Of a stretch of DNA of 64,000 nucleotides, positions 27,498-38,034 are shown one piece after another. The DNA is from Acidobacteriota bacterium (GTDB lineage Bacteria; Acidobacteriota; Blastocatellia; Pyrinomonadales; Pyrinomonadaceae): assembly GCA_003697135.1 (NCBI GenBank), contig RFGC01000035.1:1-64000 (forward strand), given 5' to 3'. The number at the start of each line of letters is the position of its first letter. The first letter of the stretch is position 1. The position numbers were made by a program, and so were the translations under genes. The notes below the pieces were generated by a model, which saw nothing but the letters and a program-made list of their open reading frames with translations, searched no databases and was not told the origin of the DNA.

Positions 27498-27911
27498 TCA
27501 TTCTCTTCCAACCTGTAAACTGTCATCCAGACTAACGTATTTCTTAAGCATCTCTTGGAGTTGTGAAGGTGTAAAAGGCTTTGGCAAAAATCCAACAGCT
27601 CCCGCTTCTATGCTTTCCGTAGATAATCTGGGATTTTGCTCTGCAGTCATTACAATCACTGGTATTTTCATCAAGCGCTTATCAGACTTCATGTATCGGA
27701 CAAGCTCTGTTCCTTGAATATAAGGCATTATGACGTCTAGAATAGCGGCTACGAAAGGACCTTCCGTTTGTAGCAGTTTATAAGCATCTCGCCCGTCACG
27801 CGCCGTTATAACCGAATATCCTTCCTTTTCAACTATGACTTTTATGAGGCGCAAGATTGCAGGATCGTCGTCAGCTACTAGAACTTTCGGTTTTACACCA
27901 GATACTTCCAT
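27498..27911 (-). CDS. Single-domain response regulator (CheY-like)
   Basis: A 137-residue REC-only protein. The acidic pocket is VADDDP (12-17), the phospho-acceptor Asp59 lies in AAILDVIMP, the switch Thr in VIVMTAEQ, and the conserved Lys in FLPKPFTPSQL. With no output domain it must act through protein contacts. Its ATG overlaps the pdxA stop codon (TAATG), so translation is coupled. It precedes the large REC-repeat gene by 73 bp, so the two REC proteins may work in one pathway. Confidence 0.9.
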   Translation of the reverse strand: MEVSGVKPKVLVADDDPAILRLIKVIVEKEGYSVITARDGRDAYKLLQTEGPFVAAILDVIMPYIQGTELVRYMKSDKRLMKIPVIVMTAEQNPRLSTESIEAGAVGFLPKPFTPSQLQEMLKKYVSLDDSLQVGRE

Positions 27912-28972
27912 TACAAACTTTGAATTTTCTGCTGTTGCAGGTTTCTTCTCTTAAGTAACACAAGGTCTCTAGCAAGTCTAATCGCTGCTATCATGCTAGA
28001 TGCATCGGCAACTCCCTTACCCGCAATTTCAAAGGCAGTCCCATGATCAACTGAAGTCCTTATGAACGGTAACCCCAAAGTAACATTTACAGCATCTCCA
28101 AAAGCCAAGCACTTAACCGCAATGCTTGCTTGATCATGGTAACAAGAAACCACAAAATCAAATTCACCTCCAAAGGCTCTCAAAAATACCGTATCCGGCG
28201 AGTAAGGACCTGAAACATCTATACCATATTCCTCTCGGCAATACTCAATTGCCGGTAGAATCTCTTTATATTCCTCTTTACCAAACATGCCTTTCTCAGA
28301 CGCATGAGGATTAAGCCCTGCAACAGCTATTTTCGGTTTTTTATAGAAAAGTTTCCTAAACTCAAAATCTGTAAAAGCTATAAGCTTGATTAAATTCTTT
28401 TTCTTCACAAGTTTTATAGCCTCTTTAAGTGGCAAATGTGTTGAAAGCAGGACAGTCCGCAAATTTCCAGCAAAAAACGACATCGCAAAATCTTTCGTTC
28501 CCGTCAAATGTGCTAAAAACTCCGTATGTCCCGGAAAATCGTAACCTGCCATTTGAAGTGCTTTTTTGCTAATCGGAGCTGTAACGATTGCATCAACTTG
28601 ATTTTCTTTGCAAAGACGCACAGCCGTTTGAATATATTCAGCCGCAGCGCGCCCGTAGCTAGCAGATTCTACACCGAATCTGATCGGTTTTTCTAGATTC
28701 TGCAAATCGTATATTATTGGCTTATCCGCAATCTCAGGAATGCTTTGGTTTTTTCTTATGACCTCAAAATCATGAATCAAGCCAAATTTTCTAGAGCATT
28801 TAAGCAAAAAATCCGCGTCGCCGATTACAACAGGCACAAACGATGAAGTTAATTGTTCTAGGGCTTTTAAGGTAATTTCAGCACCAATGCCAGCCGCATC
28901 ACCTATCGTGATGGCTAAGCGTGGACGGTATTCTTCCGAATTTTTGCTTTCAAAGTAATACGAACCGTTCAC
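27911..28972 (-). CDS. pdxA: 4-hydroxythreonine-4-phosphate dehydrogenase (PdxA family)
   Basis: A 353-residue PdxA-family oxidoreductase. It converts 4-phosphohydroxy-threonine to the aminoketone precursor of pyridoxal 5'-phosphate, using NAD and a divalent metal. Visible signatures are ITIGDAAGIGAEI (21-33; usual spelling GDPxGIGPE), DAIVTAPISKKAL, FPGHTEFLAHLTG, LNPHASEKGMFG and CYHDQASIAVK. The histidines of the last three are the metal ligands. It overlaps the CheY-like gene by one base and lies one base after the Hfq-like gene. PdxA2-type enzymes act on other substrates, but the position among housekeeping genes favours vitamin B6 synthesis. Confidence 0.92.
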   Translation of the reverse strand: MNGSYYFESKNSEEYRPRLAITIGDAAGIGAEITLKALEQLTSSFVPVVIGDADFLLKCSRKFGLIHDFEVIRKNQSIPEIADKPIIYDLQNLEKPIRFGVESASYGRAAAEYIQTAVRLCKENQVDAIVTAPISKKALQMAGYDFPGHTEFLAHLTGTKDFAMSFFAGNLRTVLLSTHLPLKEAIKLVKKKNLIKLIAFTDFEFRKLFYKKPKIAVAGLNPHASEKGMFGKEEYKEILPAIEYCREEYGIDVSGPYSPDTVFLRAFGGEFDFVVSCYHDQASIAVKCLAFGDAVNVTLGLPFIRTSVDHGTAFEIAGKGVADASSMIAAIRLARDLVLLKRRNLQQQKIQSL

Positions 28973-28973
28973 C

Positions 28974-29336
28974 TCACTCAGCCTTCTTGCTATTCTTTTT
29001 CGTCTCTTTCGTTTCTTTTGCCTCTTTTGCTTCCGCTTTAGTTTCTTGTGCTTCTGTCTTAGCGCTTTTTAGTTTTTCTCTTTCCTCAGCTTTATACATA
29101 TATTTGATATTATGCCTCAAAAGCATTATGTTCGGTGCATCCTTGCGGTTGATTTTTAAGGCTTCTTTGTCATACCACTCGATAGTTCCTTCTATTTCCT
29201 CCCCATCTTGAAGCACTATAACCATTTGAGTATGAGCATCTATTTGCTTTTTGTAGTAGTAAATTTCAGCTCTCGTCTCAGCCGGTGGTGGTGTTTTCTT
29301 TCTTTCCCCGACATTCCTCGCAGAATTTCTCATCAT
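28974..29336 (-). CDS. Hfq-like Sm-fold RNA-binding protein with charged tail
   Basis: A 120-residue protein. Residues about 24-82 look like an Sm/Hfq fold, with [26 protein letters not shown] as Sm1 and an Sm2-like [13 protein letters not shown] in place of E. coli Hfq's YKH. It probably binds A- or U-rich RNA as a ring. The tail (83-120) is a run of Lys/Glu/Ala with repeating KEAKETK and is probably disordered. Start: the first of two adjacent ATGs, with AAGGAG eight bases upstream; an extension to 29393 is rejected. It lies between ftsZ and pdxA. Confidence 0.75.
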   Translation of the reverse strand: MMRNSARNVGERKKTPPPAETRAEIYYYKKQIDAHTQMVIVLQDGEEIEGTIEWYDKEALKINRKDAPNIMLLRHNIKYMYKAEEREKLKSAKTEAQETKAEAKEAKETKETKKNSKKAE

Positions 29337-29493
29337 TGCTTTTCTCCTTGATTTACTTGAAACTACAAGATTGATCTCTTCAAAAAGAATCAACCAAAGA
29401 AACTTTTATGGTAACAAACTTTTTCAGAATCTTTCAAGCCCGGAAGCTTCTATCAGTGTTTAAGATTGCCTCACTTTCGATCCTAACCGAAAC

Positions 29494-30642
29494 CTAATCA
29501 GCCTGCCGCCTCATAAAAGTCGGAATAGTTATGTCTTCCCTCATCTGCGTTTTCTCAGCTTCAGTTTGATGATAGGAAGATCGAAGATCGTAAACTCTCA
29601 GATTTGACTTCTCTGCTGGCTTTTGACTCATTGCAGCACGTGTTTCAAACCCAGTTGCTATAACCGTTACCTTTACTTCATCTTCCATTGAGTTCTTGAT
29701 AACAGTTCCGAAAATTATGTTCGCATCTTCATCAGCCGCTTCGTAAACCATGGCTATTGCTTCCTCAATATCATTCAAAGGCATATTCTCAGAACCAGTG
29801 AAGTTTATCAAAGCGCCTTTTGCACCTTTTATAGAGTTTTCTTCTAACAGTTTCGACTCAATCGCCGCCTTCATTGCTTTTACAGCCGCGCCTTCACCTT
29901 TCGCTCTTCCTATGCCCATCAAAGCCACTCCCATTCCCTTCATCACCGCTCTAACATCGGCAAAATCAAGATTAACAACACCGGTCTCTGTCACCAATTC
30001 ACTGATTCCTTGAACTGCTTGCAAAAGCACATCATCAGCACGGCGGAAAGCTTCCATGATAGAAATCTTCTCATCAACTTCCTTGAGCTTTGAATTCGGT
30101 ATAGTGATGATTGTATCTACCGAACCGCAAAGCTCTTGTAGCCCTCTTTCAGCTTGCATCATCCGCTTCTTTCCCTCAACGGTGAAGGGTTTCGTAACAA
30201 CAGCAACCGTCAAGATGCCAAGTTCCATAGCTAAAGCCGCTATGACAGGTGCGGCACCTGTTCCTGTGCCGCCACCAAGCCCAGCCGTAACAAACACCAT
30301 ATCAGCACCTTGCAAAATATCTATAAGCCTCTCGGTGTCTTCCAAGGCCGCTTCTTTTCCTATCTCTGGATCAGAGCCAGCTCCAAGTCCTCTGGTTAGA
30401 CTGCTACCTATCTGAACTTTTATCGGTGCCTTTGAATTCCTCAAAGCTTGAATATCAGTGTTAACCGCTATGAACTCAACTCCCTCGATCCCGGCTTCGA
30501 TCATGCGATTGACGGCATTTCCACCTCCGCCGCCAACACCGATAACCTTGATCTTTGCTCCTACCATTAAGTCATCATCAGGCTCGATGATGCTTGGAGC
30601 TATTTTATCCATCAAAAATTTTTCGGTTAGTTTATCAGCCAT
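29494..30642 (-). CDS. ftsZ: Cell division protein FtsZ
   Basis: A 382-residue tubulin homologue that forms the Z ring. The GTP-binding signature GGGTGTG lies at 123-129, with [12 protein letters not shown] near 36-47 and NTD at about 61-63. The T7-loop synergy residues are in the NLDFADVR segment. The C-terminal binding peptide is [12 protein letters not shown], for FtsA/ZipA-type partners. The linker is short. The ATG at 30642 was preferred to an upstream GTG (30660), as AAGGGAAG precedes it. It is the last gene of the dcw cluster, 122 bp after ftsA. Confidence 0.98.
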   Translation of the reverse strand: MADKLTEKFLMDKIAPSIIEPDDDLMVGAKIKVIGVGGGGGNAVNRMIEAGIEGVEFIAVNTDIQALRNSKAPIKVQIGSSLTRGLGAGSDPEIGKEAALEDTERLIDILQGADMVFVTAGLGGGTGTGAAPVIAALAMELGILTVAVVTKPFTVEGKKRMMQAERGLQELCGSVDTIITIPNSKLKEVDEKISIMEAFRRADDVLLQAVQGISELVTETGVVNLDFADVRAVMKGMGVALMGIGRAKGEGAAVKAMKAAIESKLLEENSIKGAKGALINFTGSENMPLNDIEEAIAMVYEAADEDANIIFGTVIKNSMEDEVKVTVIATGFETRAAMSQKPAEKSNLRVYDLRSSYHQTEAEKTQMREDITIPTFMRRQAD

Positions 30643-30764
30643 AATCTTTCTTCCCTTCACCAGATTTTCAAACTGCCAATACCACTAGCTCGGTTTGTTC
30701 CAAGATGTTGTGCTTACATCGCAAAAGAATACAACAAGTTGCGCCAAGAAATCCAATCTAAACT

Positions 30765-32003
30765 TCACAACGTCATAAATTTTTCTCGAAAAATTCCAAG
30801 CCATTGTGCAACACGCCTTGCCGCTGATTTGCTTGGAGAAGTCCGAAGTTGAAGTTCCATGGAAGCCAGAGCCAATCCGCAGGCTGTAGCCCACGCAGGC
30901 GTCTGAATTTCATCAATCAAACCACCGAAAATATCGCTTCTTGGCACACCTATTCTTGTTGGTGCGTCGAAAACCTGCTCGGCTATTTCAACCATTCCGC
31001 GAATCAATACGCTTCCACCTGTTAGAACAACTCCGCTGGAAATTTGCCTTTTCGACAAATTGATTTCATGCGCAACATGCTGAAATAGCTCAATCGCACG
31101 TGGCGACATTATATCGCATAAAATTTCCTTCGACAGCCCTCTTTTTTCATTTCGACCAACCGGAGTAATCTCGATTATTTCTTGCTTTTCCCGCTCATCC
31201 ATCAAAAACGAAGCTACACACCCATAGTTTCTTTTTATTCGCTCGGCTTCAGGGATCGAAACCCGCAAACCATGGGCTATGTCTCTTGTAAAATACATCC
31301 CGCCAAAAGGAAAAATCGCAGTATGCCTTACCGCCCCACGCTCAAAAATCATCAAACTAGTTATCTCAGAACCCATGTTAACAAGTGCTGCTCCGTATTC
31401 TTTATCATCGTCTGTAAGAGTGCTTTCAGCAGCGGCTAACGGTTCAAGCGTCATTTTTTCTATTTCCAAACCCGCATTGTGAATCGCCTTTACAAGGTTC
31501 TGTCTGCCCGCGCTCGGACTTGTAACAACATGAACACGACTTTCTAGCCTTGCACCAGTCATTCCCACAGGCTCGATTATCCCGTCCTGCCCATCAACAA
31601 TAAATTCTTGCGGTATTCGCTCGACTATCTCCCAACCAGCAGGAAGCGACATTGCACTTGCAGATTCCATCGCCCGCGCAACATCTTCTTCGGTAATCTC
31701 TCTTCCTGCCCCTGCTACAGCAACTACACCTTGTTTGTTCTCACCTCTCAAATGCTCACCCGAAATGTTTATAGTGACCTTTTGAATCTCCAAACCGCTA
31801 ACTCTTTCTGCTTCTTCCACGGCTTGCCTTATGGAATCTGTGACAGCCTCAGTCGCAGTCACAATTCCTCTTCTCATACCCTTAGCTTCCGCTTCACCGA
31901 TGCCTACAATATCCAAAGTTCCCTTCTCAGAGAGTTCACCAATAATGCATCTGATTTTGCTGGTTCCTACGTCTAATCCTACTGCTTGAACAACCCGACT
32001 CAT
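30765..32003 (-). CDS. ftsA: Cell division protein FtsA
   Basis: A 412-residue actin-like protein that tethers FtsZ to the membrane. It begins VVQAVGLDVGTSKIRCIIGEL (phosphate 1 motif), contains the 1C SHS2 insertion with VTINISGEHLRG, and has phosphate 2 and adenosine motifs in GAALVNMGSEITSLMIF and GVVLTGGSVLIRGM. The C-terminus (ARRVAQWLGIFREKFMTL) is a basic amphipathic helix, the membrane-targeting sequence. GGAGAAGGGAAG before the ATG at 32003 decides the start. Confidence 0.97.
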   Translation of the reverse strand: MSRVVQAVGLDVGTSKIRCIIGELSEKGTLDIVGIGEAEAKGMRRGIVTATEAVTDSIRQAVEEAERVSGLEIQKVTINISGEHLRGENKQGVVAVAGAGREITEEDVARAMESASAMSLPAGWEIVERIPQEFIVDGQDGIIEPVGMTGARLESRVHVVTSPSAGRQNLVKAIHNAGLEIEKMTLEPLAAAESTLTDDDKEYGAALVNMGSEITSLMIFERGAVRHTAIFPFGGMYFTRDIAHGLRVSIPEAERIKRNYGCVASFLMDEREKQEIIEITPVGRNEKRGLSKEILCDIMSPRAIELFQHVAHEINLSKRQISSGVVLTGGSVLIRGMVEIAEQVFDAPTRIGVPRSDIFGGLIDEIQTPAWATACGLALASMELQLRTSPSKSAARRVAQWLGIFREKFMTL

Positions 32004-32054
32004 CTTCCCTTCTCCAAACAAACAAGTTTTATTGAACTAAATCTCATCCCGATC

Positions 32055-32861
32055 TTACAAATGCCTAAACCTAACAATCACGTCTTCTCTTTGTAAAACA
32101 ACTGCTTCAATCTCTTTTCCGCGTCCTTTCAGCACTTCCAGTGCTTTGAGAACAGATTTGCCGAAACTATCTTTATCCGGAAAAATTGCGACCTTCTCAC
32201 CCGAATCTTCAACAAAAATCTGCGGTTCCGACAGATTGGAAAGATTCACAGCCTTGATTTGATCCTCAATTCCCATTTTCTTGAATTCATCTCTCATGGT
32301 AATCGCCATCTTTACACGCTCTCGGTTTTCCTTATTCGCCTTATCGCTTTTGTTTTGCTCTAGCCCCAGCAAAACCCAGTTTATTTCCTCTTGCCGAGCC
32401 TTCTTTAGAACTTGCCCTTCGTCGTCTATCCAAAAATAATCAGAGCCAATCTGAGCAACCAACTGAGGTATTCTCTCAACAACACTCACCCTGATTGTGC
32501 TCGGTAAAATCTTGCTTACCACAGCTTGCTTTATCATCGAAATATCCTCAATTTTCTCCCTAATCGAATCAATATCAGCACTCCAAACACTTTTTCCTAC
32601 GGTTTCAACGCGCACGATTCGCTCGATCTCATCTTTCGCAACTCGATTCGCCCCGTAAATCTCGATATTCTTGACCCTAAAAAATGAAGACTCAGTCAAA
32701 TTCTGATAAAGCAAAAAGCTCACAAATCCTAAGCAGAACAAAATCAAACAAAGCAACAGAAACGGCAAAACAGATGTGAAGAAAAACCCGCCTTGCCTTT
32801 TCTTAGGCAAAGACGCATTGCTTGTTTTGCGCTTAGCAAGCTTTTTCTGCTTTACCGTCAT
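32055..32861 (-). CDS. ftsQ: Cell division protein FtsQ/DivIB
   Basis: A 268-residue bitopic membrane protein. It has a basic cytoplasmic N-terminus (1-25), one transmembrane helix (about 27-51), a POTRA domain beginning [21 protein letters not shown] (about 59-79), and a beta domain (about 130-265). It links early and late divisome proteins through FtsL/FtsB partners. It overlaps the murC stop by four bases (ATGA), so translation is coupled. Confidence 0.93.
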   Translation of the reverse strand: MTVKQKKLAKRKTSNASLPKKRQGGFFFTSVLPFLLLCLILFCLGFVSFLLYQNLTESSFFRVKNIEIYGANRVAKDEIERIVRVETVGKSVWSADIDSIREKIEDISMIKQAVVSKILPSTIRVSVVERIPQLVAQIGSDYFWIDDEGQVLKKARQEEINWVLLGLEQNKSDKANKENRERVKMAITMRDEFKKMGIEDQIKAVNLSNLSEPQIFVEDSGEKVAIFPDKDSFGKSVLKALEVLKGRGKEIEAVVLQREDVIVRFRHL

Positions 32862-34249
32862 GGCATTTCTCTCTTTTTCAAAGCTTCCAAAAATTGATCG
32901 GAAAGCTTGGTTACGCTTCCGGCTCCAAGCGTAATCACCAAATCACCTTCCTGAAGTCTTGGCAAAATCTTGTCTAGAGCGCCTTCAATATCGCCAATAT
33001 AGTTTGCGTCTTTGTGTCCGAATTGCTTGATTTTCTCTGTAAGCACTTCCGAAGTTACGCCCTCAATCGGTGGTTCGCTTGCAGGATAAATATCAAGAAC
33101 AAACAAAACATCGGCATTATTGAAAGACCTTGCAAAATCATTCATCAAGTCGTGCGTTCTCGTGTAGCGATGAGGCTGAAAAATAACCACTGTGCGTCTG
33201 CCTTCAGAGCTTCTTTTAGCCGCATCTAAAGTGGCTAAAATCTCCGTAGGATGATGCCCATAGTCATCAACCACCATGATTCCTGCAACCTCGCCTTTAA
33301 TTTGAAATCGCCTGTTGGCATTTTTGAAGACTCTGAAGCCTTCTGCAATTATTTCAAATTCAACTCCTAACTCTGTCGCTACCGCAGTTGCAGCAAGAGC
33401 GTTGTAAACGTTATGTTTTCCGGGAACAGGCAGTTCTATCTTGCCCAAAACTTGCGTGCCTTTGTAAACCGTAAAACTTGAGCCGAAGTGATCGTTGTAT
33501 TGAATCTCATGAGCCGAAATATCAGCCTGCGCAGTCAAACCGTAAGTCACACGCTTTCTCTTAACATGCGGAATCATCGCTTGCACATTCGGATCGTCTA
33601 AACAAAGCACTGCCGCTCCGTAAAAAGGCACTTTATTGACAAAATCAGTAAAGCACCTTATCACGTCCTCTATGTCTCTGTAAGAATTCATGTGTTCGCG
33701 ATCAATGTTCGTAACTACTGCAATCGTCGGATAGAGCATTAAGAAAGACCTATCGCTTTCATCAGCCTCTACTACGAACCAATCGCTTTGCCCTAAACGC
33801 GCATTCGAGCCAAGAGTATCAACAACACCACCGACAATCGTTGTCGGGTCTATGCCCGCATGTCCTAGTATCGTTGCCACCATCGAAGTTGTAGTGGTCT
33901 TTCCGTGTGAACCAGCAACAGCAACACTGTAAGGTTTTAATCTCATCAATTCTGAAAGCATTTCAGCACGCGGGATAACCGGAATGTTCTTTTCTCTTGC
34001 CGCTACTATTTCGGGATTATCCTCCGTAACAGCCGAAGAATAAACCACAACGTCCGCAGTGCCGATATTTTCTGCTTTATGCCCCTCAAACACCTTCGCA
34101 CCCAAAGTTTCCAGCCTCTCAGTAACACTAGACTTTTTCAAATCAGAACCGGAAACCTTGAATCCCAAATTACAAAGCAGTTCGGCAATTCCCGACATTC
34201 CGATACCACCGATTCCGACAAAGTGAACATGCTTTACGTGGCGAAACAT
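32858..34249 (-). CDS. murC: UDP-N-acetylmuramate--L-alanine ligase
   Basis: A 463-residue Mur ligase that adds L-Ala to UDP-MurNAc in the cytoplasm. The N-terminal Rossmann domain starts [17 protein letters not shown] (9-25). The ATP-binding P-loop is GSHGKTTT (113-120). The central domain holds [14 protein letters not shown] and the C-terminal domain [10 protein letters not shown] and FQPHRYTRT, all MurC-specific spellings. It overlaps murG by one base and ftsQ by four. Confidence 0.98.
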   Translation of the reverse strand: MFRHVKHVHFVGIGGIGMSGIAELLCNLGFKVSGSDLKKSSVTERLETLGAKVFEGHKAENIGTADVVVYSSAVTEDNPEIVAAREKNIPVIPRAEMLSELMRLKPYSVAVAGSHGKTTTTSMVATILGHAGIDPTTIVGGVVDTLGSNARLGQSDWFVVEADESDRSFLMLYPTIAVVTNIDREHMNSYRDIEDVIRCFTDFVNKVPFYGAAVLCLDDPNVQAMIPHVKRKRVTYGLTAQADISAHEIQYNDHFGSSFTVYKGTQVLGKIELPVPGKHNVYNALAATAVATELGVEFEIIAEGFRVFKNANRRFQIKGEVAGIMVVDDYGHHPTEILATLDAAKRSSEGRRTVVIFQPHRYTRTHDLMNDFARSFNNADVLFVLDIYPASEPPIEGVTSEVLTEKIKQFGHKDANYIGDIEGALDKILPRLQEGDLVITLGAGSVTKLSDQFLEALKKREMP

Positions 34250-35340
34250 TACCTTTTCTTCCTTCCTAACTCCAAAATCAATTTAGCAACAGCCTCAGCC
34301 GCATCAGGCTTTGCAAATCTCTTCACCGCTTTTTCCATCTCAGTTATTTTTTGCGGTGAATCTGCAAGCTCGATGATTTTTTCTGCCAAAACCTTTCCAC
34401 TTAAATCCTTTTGAAGAATCATCTGCGTAGCTCCCGCCCTTTGAAATGCCTCAGCATTTTTGCGTTGGTGATCGTCGGCGGCGGTTGGAAGCGGAATCAT
34501 AATTGAAGCTTTACCAGCCGCCGCTAGTTCTGCGCATGTTGTAGCACCTGCTCTCGACACTATCAAATCATGCTCTGCAAAAAACTTAGGCATGTCTTGA
34601 ATGTATCGAAAAATCTCATAATTCTTCCAACCAGTCGCTTGATAAGCCTGAAGCACCCTTTCGTAATCTTTCTCGCCAGTTTGATGCGTTAGCTTAAGTT
34701 TATCTTGGTATTTTTCCAAATAAGGTAGTGCTTCAATCACCGCATCGTTTATCGCTCTTGCTCCTTGCGAACCTCCGAAAATTAAGACCGAAATCAAGTC
34801 TTTATCTCTGCTTTTCGGTTTTATCTCAAAAAACTCCCGACGAACCGGGTTTCCCGTTACTACTGCTTTTTTGCCGAAATAAAGCGTAGCTTCTTCAAAT
34901 GTCAAAGCCGCCTTTTTAACAAACCAAGCCAGCACACGATTAGTAAATCCCGGCAGTGCATTCTGCTCAATAACCAACGTCGGGAAGCCCATCAAATAAG
35001 CCATCATAAGAACAGGTCCCGAAACGTATCCACCTGCGCCAACCACAACATCAGGCTTAAATTCCCTTAACAAACGCCATGCTTGAAGAAAGCTCTTCGG
35101 CAACACCAAAATTCCCTTCAACTTTCCCCAAAATCCGACGCTTTTCAAGCCTAAACTCTCGATAAAAGATATTTCAAAACCGTTTTCTGGAACTATCCTG
35201 GCTTCAAGTCCTCGTCTGGTGCCTACAAAGCGAATAATACCGCCACATCGCTGTATTTCTCTTGCAACAGCGATTCCCGGATAGATATGCCCACCTGTTC
35301 CACCTGCCGCTATCAAAACTTTCAATCCCTCACAATCCAT
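34249..35340 (-). CDS. murG: UDP-GlcNAc transferase MurG (lipid II formation)
   Basis: A 363-residue GT28 enzyme that transfers GlcNAc to lipid I at the inner face of the membrane. The acceptor-side glycine loop is [14 protein letters not shown] (13-26). The donor-side signatures are [34 protein letters not shown] and [17 protein letters not shown]. The ATG at 35340 is used; an upstream TTG adds two residues. It lies between ftsW and murC in the dcw cluster. Confidence 0.97.
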   Translation of the reverse strand: MDCEGLKVLIAAGGTGGHIYPGIAVAREIQRCGGIIRFVGTRRGLEARIVPENGFEISFIESLGLKSVGFWGKLKGILVLPKSFLQAWRLLREFKPDVVVGAGGYVSGPVLMMAYLMGFPTLVIEQNALPGFTNRVLAWFVKKAALTFEEATLYFGKKAVVTGNPVRREFFEIKPKSRDKDLISVLIFGGSQGARAINDAVIEALPYLEKYQDKLKLTHQTGEKDYERVLQAYQATGWKNYEIFRYIQDMPKFFAEHDLIVSRAGATTCAELAAAGKASIMIPLPTAADDHQRKNAEAFQRAGATQMILQKDLSGKVLAEKIIELADSPQKITEMEKAVKRFAKPDAAEAVAKLILELGRKKR

Positions 35341-35391
35341 CGTCAATTCATCGAAAATAAACCTAACATCACAAATCCAATTTTCAGCCCA

Positions 35392-36573
35392 TCAAGCCTT
35401 AACTTTTCTGATTCTTCTCCGAATCGGCTTTATCGGTTTAGGCTCTTCAACATGCACAAAGCCCGCATATTGCGACAGATTAAGCAAGATACCAACACCC
35501 AAAAGAGTCGTTATAATCGAAGAACCGCCATAAGAAATGAAAGGCAACGGTATTCCCTTTGCCGGTAAAATCGAAATAGCCACGGACAAGTTGAAAAGCA
35601 CTTGGAAAATTATACCCGTGACGATTCCGATACCAAGAAGCATTCCGAATCTATCAGGAGCAGACATAGCGGCTCTTGAAGCACGCCATAGAAAAAGCCC
35701 AAAAACAAAAACCAATGCCATTGTCCCTATCAAACCTAACTCTTCACCTATAACTGCAAAGATGAAATCCGAATAAGGATAAGGTAGATAAAAAAGTTTC
35801 TGTTGTCCTTTGGCAAATCCTTCGCCGAAAACTCCACCAGAACCTATCGCATAAAGAGATTGACAAACCTGATAGCCTGCTCCCGAAGCGTTTTCAGGTG
35901 CACAAGGATCAAGAAAAGCAGTCAAACGTCGCAAACGCCAAGGAGAAAAAATCAATGCAGTAACCAAAAACCCCAAAATTGGCAAGATTATTAAGACCAA
36001 ATGCCAAATTTTCGCTCCCGCACTGAAGTAAACCACAAAGAAAATTGCACATAAAACCATCGTCGTTCCAAGATCAGGTTCTACAAAAATCAATCCGCAC
36101 AAGACAGCCAAAACGAGCAAACATGGTAGCAAAGACTCTTTAAGCGAATGCATTTTTTCTTCCCTGTCTGCCAGAAACGAAGCCAAGAATATCGGCAAAG
36201 CAAGTTTTGCAAGCTCCGAAGGCTGGAATGAAAACCCGCCGAATCGAATCCAGCGTTGCGCTCCATTAACAGGCGGAAACAAAAACACCAAACACAAAAG
36301 CACTATGGTTAATGCTAAAAACCCATAAACTACGGCTTTCTTTTGCAAAACATGATAATCAAACTTCGTAAAAAACCACATCAGAAGAATGCCCACCAAG
36401 GCAAAAACTGATTGTTTGTAAAAGTATGCGTATTCGGTTGGCCCTTGAGTGCTGTTTTTCGTTTCCTGAAGTGAAATCATGGCGGAAGCGGAATAAACCA
36501 TGACAGCGCCGAAAAGCGCAAGCGTTGTCGCAATCGCAAATAAAAACCAATCTACTCTAAGTTTTTTCGCCAT
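35392..36573 (-). CDS. ftsW: SEDS glycosyltransferase FtsW
   Basis: A 393-residue polytopic membrane protein of the SEDS family, with about 10 transmembrane helices. SEDS markers are GAQRWIRFGGFSFQPSELAK, FVEPDLGTTMVL and LPFISYGGSSIITTLLGVG. The FtsW assignment over RodA rests on its place between murD and murG. It polymerises lipid II at the septum with its cognate class B PBP, here the ftsI gene of the same cluster. A basic tail (IRRRIRKVKA) is cytoplasmic. Confidence 0.95.
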   Translation of the reverse strand: MAKKLRVDWFLFAIATTLALFGAVMVYSASAMISLQETKNSTQGPTEYAYFYKQSVFALVGILLMWFFTKFDYHVLQKKAVVYGFLALTIVLLCLVFLFPPVNGAQRWIRFGGFSFQPSELAKLALPIFLASFLADREEKMHSLKESLLPCLLVLAVLCGLIFVEPDLGTTMVLCAIFFVVYFSAGAKIWHLVLIILPILGFLVTALIFSPWRLRRLTAFLDPCAPENASGAGYQVCQSLYAIGSGGVFGEGFAKGQQKLFYLPYPYSDFIFAVIGEELGLIGTMALVFVFGLFLWRASRAAMSAPDRFGMLLGIGIVTGIIFQVLFNLSVAISILPAKGIPLPFISYGGSSIITTLLGVGILLNLSQYAGFVHVEEPKPIKPIRRRIRKVKA

Positions 36574-36616
36574 AATGCCAAAATCTAGGCCGATTTTTCA
36601 TCTCAATTCAGTTCCT

Positions 36617-38029
36617 TCAGCCATTTTGCCTTTGCGTTTGCTGTCTATCGGAAAAAGCAAGTTCTTGTTTCAAGTTCAAGACCTCTTGCTTAAAAACCTT
36701 CCCACGCTCTTCAAAAGAGTTGAACATATCGAAGCTGGCACAAGCAGGCGAAAGAAGCACCAGATCGCCTTCGTGCGCATTCTGAAAAGCTAGTTTGACA
36801 GCCTCTTTCATCGAATCAGCATGGAAGATTTCACACAAGCCTTTCAGCTCTGTTTTTATCCTTTCAGCATCTTCACCGATTAACACCAGCGCACGAACCT
36901 TCTTTTCAATCAGCGGAGCAAGCGGAGTATATGGTGCATTTTTCCCGCGCCCGCCCATGATTAAAACGATTTTTCCAGCCTCATCGCTTAATGCTTCTAA
37001 CGCTTTCAGTGTCGCGTCAACGCTCGTCGCCTTTGAGTCGTTGTAAAACCGCACACCTTGAATCGTATCAACCAACTCAAGCCGATGCTCAACTCCTTTG
37101 AACGTCCGCAGAGTTTCTCTCATTGATTCCAAAGAATCTTGGCAGATATTCCAAACCGCCGCAAGCGACGCTAAAACATTTTCAACATTATGCAAACCGC
37201 GCAGCAAGATTTCATCTCGGCTGATTAAAAACTTTTCCACCTCACCATTTCTGAAAAATAGCTTTCCATCTTTCAGAAAAAAACCTTCCTCAAGTTCTTT
37301 CTTAACGGAAAAGAAAATTACTTTGGCTCTTAAGCCTTGTGCCCAACTAGCTGTGACTTCGTTATCAGCATTCAATACGGCAATATCTTGCGGTGTTTGA
37401 TTCATGAAAATTCTATGTTTCGCAGCGGCATAATCAGAAAAGAAATCGTATCTGTCAAGATGGTTCGGCGTCACGTTTAATGCAACTGCGACGTTTGGAC
37501 GAAAGAGTTTTATCGTTTCAAGCTGAAAACTCGAAACTTCAATAACGTTCCAGGTATCTTCCGTCGAAGTTTCAATAACCTCTGTCAAAGGTAAACCGAT
37601 GTTGCCTGCAACCTGCACTTTTTTGCCTGCATTTTTCAAAAGTTCGCCGATCAAGGTAGTAGTCGTTGTTTTGCCGTTCGTTCCCGTGATTGCAACTATT
37701 TTGCCCTTCAAGAATCTGTAGGCAAGCTCGATTTCTCCGATAACTTCACCGCCTTTGCGATCAACGTATCTAGCCGGGATTGTGTTTGTAGGCACTCCGG
37801 GACTTATAACCAAAAGGTCTATTTGATCCAAAAGCCATGAGGGAATCTGCCCATCAATCAAACCAACACCGAATCTTTCTTTAAGCGAGCGCGCTTCTTC
37901 TGTCCATTCGGCAATAGGTTTTTTGTCGTGAAGCGCTACTATCGCACCGCGACTTGCCAGAAACTTTGCCGCCGCAACTCCGCTTTTTCCTGCTCCTAAA
38001 ACCAAAGTTTTTTTCTTGTAAAGTTCCAT
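36617..38029 (-). CDS. murD: UDP-MurNAc-L-alanine--D-glutamate ligase
   Basis: A 470-residue Mur ligase that adds D-Glu. The N-terminal domain begins TLVLGAGKSGVAAAKFL. The P-loop is GTNGKTTT (116-123). Further MurD features are VIEVSSFQLET, NVTPNHLDRYDF and NDSKATSVDATLKAL. The C-terminal part includes GGRGKNAPY and LLSPACASFDMF. It lies 5 bp after mraY and 43 bp before ftsW. Confidence 0.97.
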   Translation of the reverse strand: MELYKKKTLVLGAGKSGVAAAKFLASRGAIVALHDKKPIAEWTEEARSLKERFGVGLIDGQIPSWLLDQIDLLVISPGVPTNTIPARYVDRKGGEVIGEIELAYRFLKGKIVAITGTNGKTTTTTLIGELLKNAGKKVQVAGNIGLPLTEVIETSTEDTWNVIEVSSFQLETIKLFRPNVAVALNVTPNHLDRYDFFSDYAAAKHRIFMNQTPQDIAVLNADNEVTASWAQGLRAKVIFFSVKKELEEGFFLKDGKLFFRNGEVEKFLISRDEILLRGLHNVENVLASLAAVWNICQDSLESMRETLRTFKGVEHRLELVDTIQGVRFYNDSKATSVDATLKALEALSDEAGKIVLIMGGRGKNAPYTPLAPLIEKKVRALVLIGEDAERIKTELKGLCEIFHADSMKEAVKLAFQNAHEGDLVLLSPACASFDMFNSFEERGKVFKQEVLNLKQELAFSDRQQTQRQNG

Positions 38030-38034
38030 AAAAC

